NCBI GenBank assembly: GCA_039815505.1
Contig: JBCBZE010000231.1
Span: forward strand, 1-5,741
Reading direction: 5' to 3'
Length of the DNA stretch: 5,741 nt
Source: CANLWN01 sp039815505
GTDB lineage: Bacteria; Bacteroidota; Bacteroidia; Flavobacteriales; Flavobacteriaceae
Part shown: in pieces, positions 5,320-5,741 of the stretch
Layout of the letters: the number at the start of each line of letters is the position of its first letter
Numbering within the stretch: the first letter of the stretch is position 1
Position numbers and translations under genes: made by a program
The notes under the pieces: generated by a model
The model's database searches: none
What the model saw: the letters and a program-made list of their open reading frames with translations, nothing else
What the model was told of the DNA's origin: nothing

Positions 5320-5339
5320 CACAAAGCAAAGACCTACGG

Positions 5340-5741
5340 ATGATTTCAAAAAAGCAATTTCAAAAAGAATTGGATCTTATTATCAAGAACGCCATTCGTG
5401 AAGATGTGGGCGACGGCGATCATAGTTCGTTAGCCTGCATACCCAAAAATGCCGTAGGGAAGGCAAAACTTCTGGTAAAGGACGAGGGGGTCATTGCGGG
5501 CATAGATTTTGCCAAGCGCGTTTTTTCATATGTTGATGACAGTATGGAGATAGAAAATTTGATAGAGGATGGCGAACAGGTAAAGTATGGAGATATCGCC
5601 TTTTATGTCCAAGGAAGCTCCCAAAGTATTTTAAAGGCGGAAAGATTGGTGTTGAATGCCATGCAACGAATGAGTGCCATTGCTACAAAGACCAATTATT
5701 TTGTAAATCTATTAAAAGGGACCGATACTTCCATTTTGGAT
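5340..5741 (+). CDS. nadC: NadC, nicotinate-nucleotide diphosphorylase (carboxylating), 5' part
   Basis: The first 134 codons of a gene cut by the window end; full-length NadC is about 280 residues, so roughly half is present. NadC (quinolinate phosphoribosyltransferase) converts quinolinate and PRPP to nicotinate mononucleotide, CO2 and pyrophosphate in de novo NAD synthesis in the cytosol. Visible family motifs: AIREDVGDGDHSS (18-30) near the N-terminus, KLLVKDEGVIAGI (43-55), the short beta-barrel region with EDGEQVKYGDI (76-86), and ERLVLNAMQRMSAIAT (101-116), which starts the catalytic barrel. The window stops at SILD, just where the conserved D-T-R-K-T-T-P segment is expected. The ATG at 5340 fits the usual N-terminus. 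The gene is divergent from rlmH, so the 85-nt gap must hold both promoters. No sign of damage. Confidence 0.95.
   Translation, partial: MISKKQFQKELDLIIKNAIREDVGDGDHSSLACIPKNAVGKAKLLVKDEGVIAGIDFAKRVFSYVDDSMEIENLIEDGEQVKYGDIAFYVQGSSQSILKAERLVLNAMQRMSAIATKTNYFVNLLKGTDTSILD

Noticed and set aside
5255..5329. Longer rlmH start adding 25 residues
   Set aside because: The added part is not in the family, is AT-rich, and contains the likely promoter box TAACTTTG.

Overview
The window looks like chromosomal DNA of a marine-type member of the Flavobacteriaceae (phylum Bacteroidota). This is an inference. The DNA is AT-rich, several starts are preceded by the Bacteroidota -7 promoter motif TAnnTTTG instead of a clear Shine-Dalgarno sequence, and a SerB-SerA fusion and an rlmH/nadC divergent pair are present. 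I saw no tRNA, rRNA, CRISPR array, insertion sequence or other mobile element.

Left part (1-835): On the minus strand, rdgB (house-cleaning of non-canonical purine NTPs) is followed by a TACCTTTG promoter and a GC-richer leader of about 100 nt. The leader runs into an ATG four codons from the window edge, so the next gene is essentially outside. Rightwards from rdgB, a 76-nt divergent gap separates it from a small membrane methyltransferase-like gene.

Middle (836-2844): The isoprenylcysteine methyltransferase-like gene (836-1288) is followed by an 88-nt gap. That gap holds three copies of ATATTAG-N8-CTTATA at exactly 28-nt spacing, ending 3 nt before the next start. Then comes a translationally coupled pair (TAATG overlap): a SatD-family protein with a cyclase/GGDEF-like N-terminal motif order and a C-terminal helix-turn-helix, and a polytopic DUF3307 membrane protein rich in conserved-looking His/Asp. 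This pair with its iterated upstream site is the best candidate for an undescribed system. The functional proposal (nucleotide signal or DNA-binding sensor plus membrane effector) is a hypothesis.

Right part (2845-5741): A 630-residue protein fuses a SerB-type phosphoserine phosphatase to a complete SerA 3-phosphoglycerate dehydrogenase with an ACT domain, placing the first and last steps of serine synthesis on one chain. It converges on rlmH (23S rRNA methyltransferase, minus strand). rlmH diverges from nadC (quinolinate phosphoribosyltransferase), which is cut by the window end after 134 codons.

All intergenic gaps are shorter than 300 nt. The largest, 1-183 and 2684-2844, are described in the feature list.
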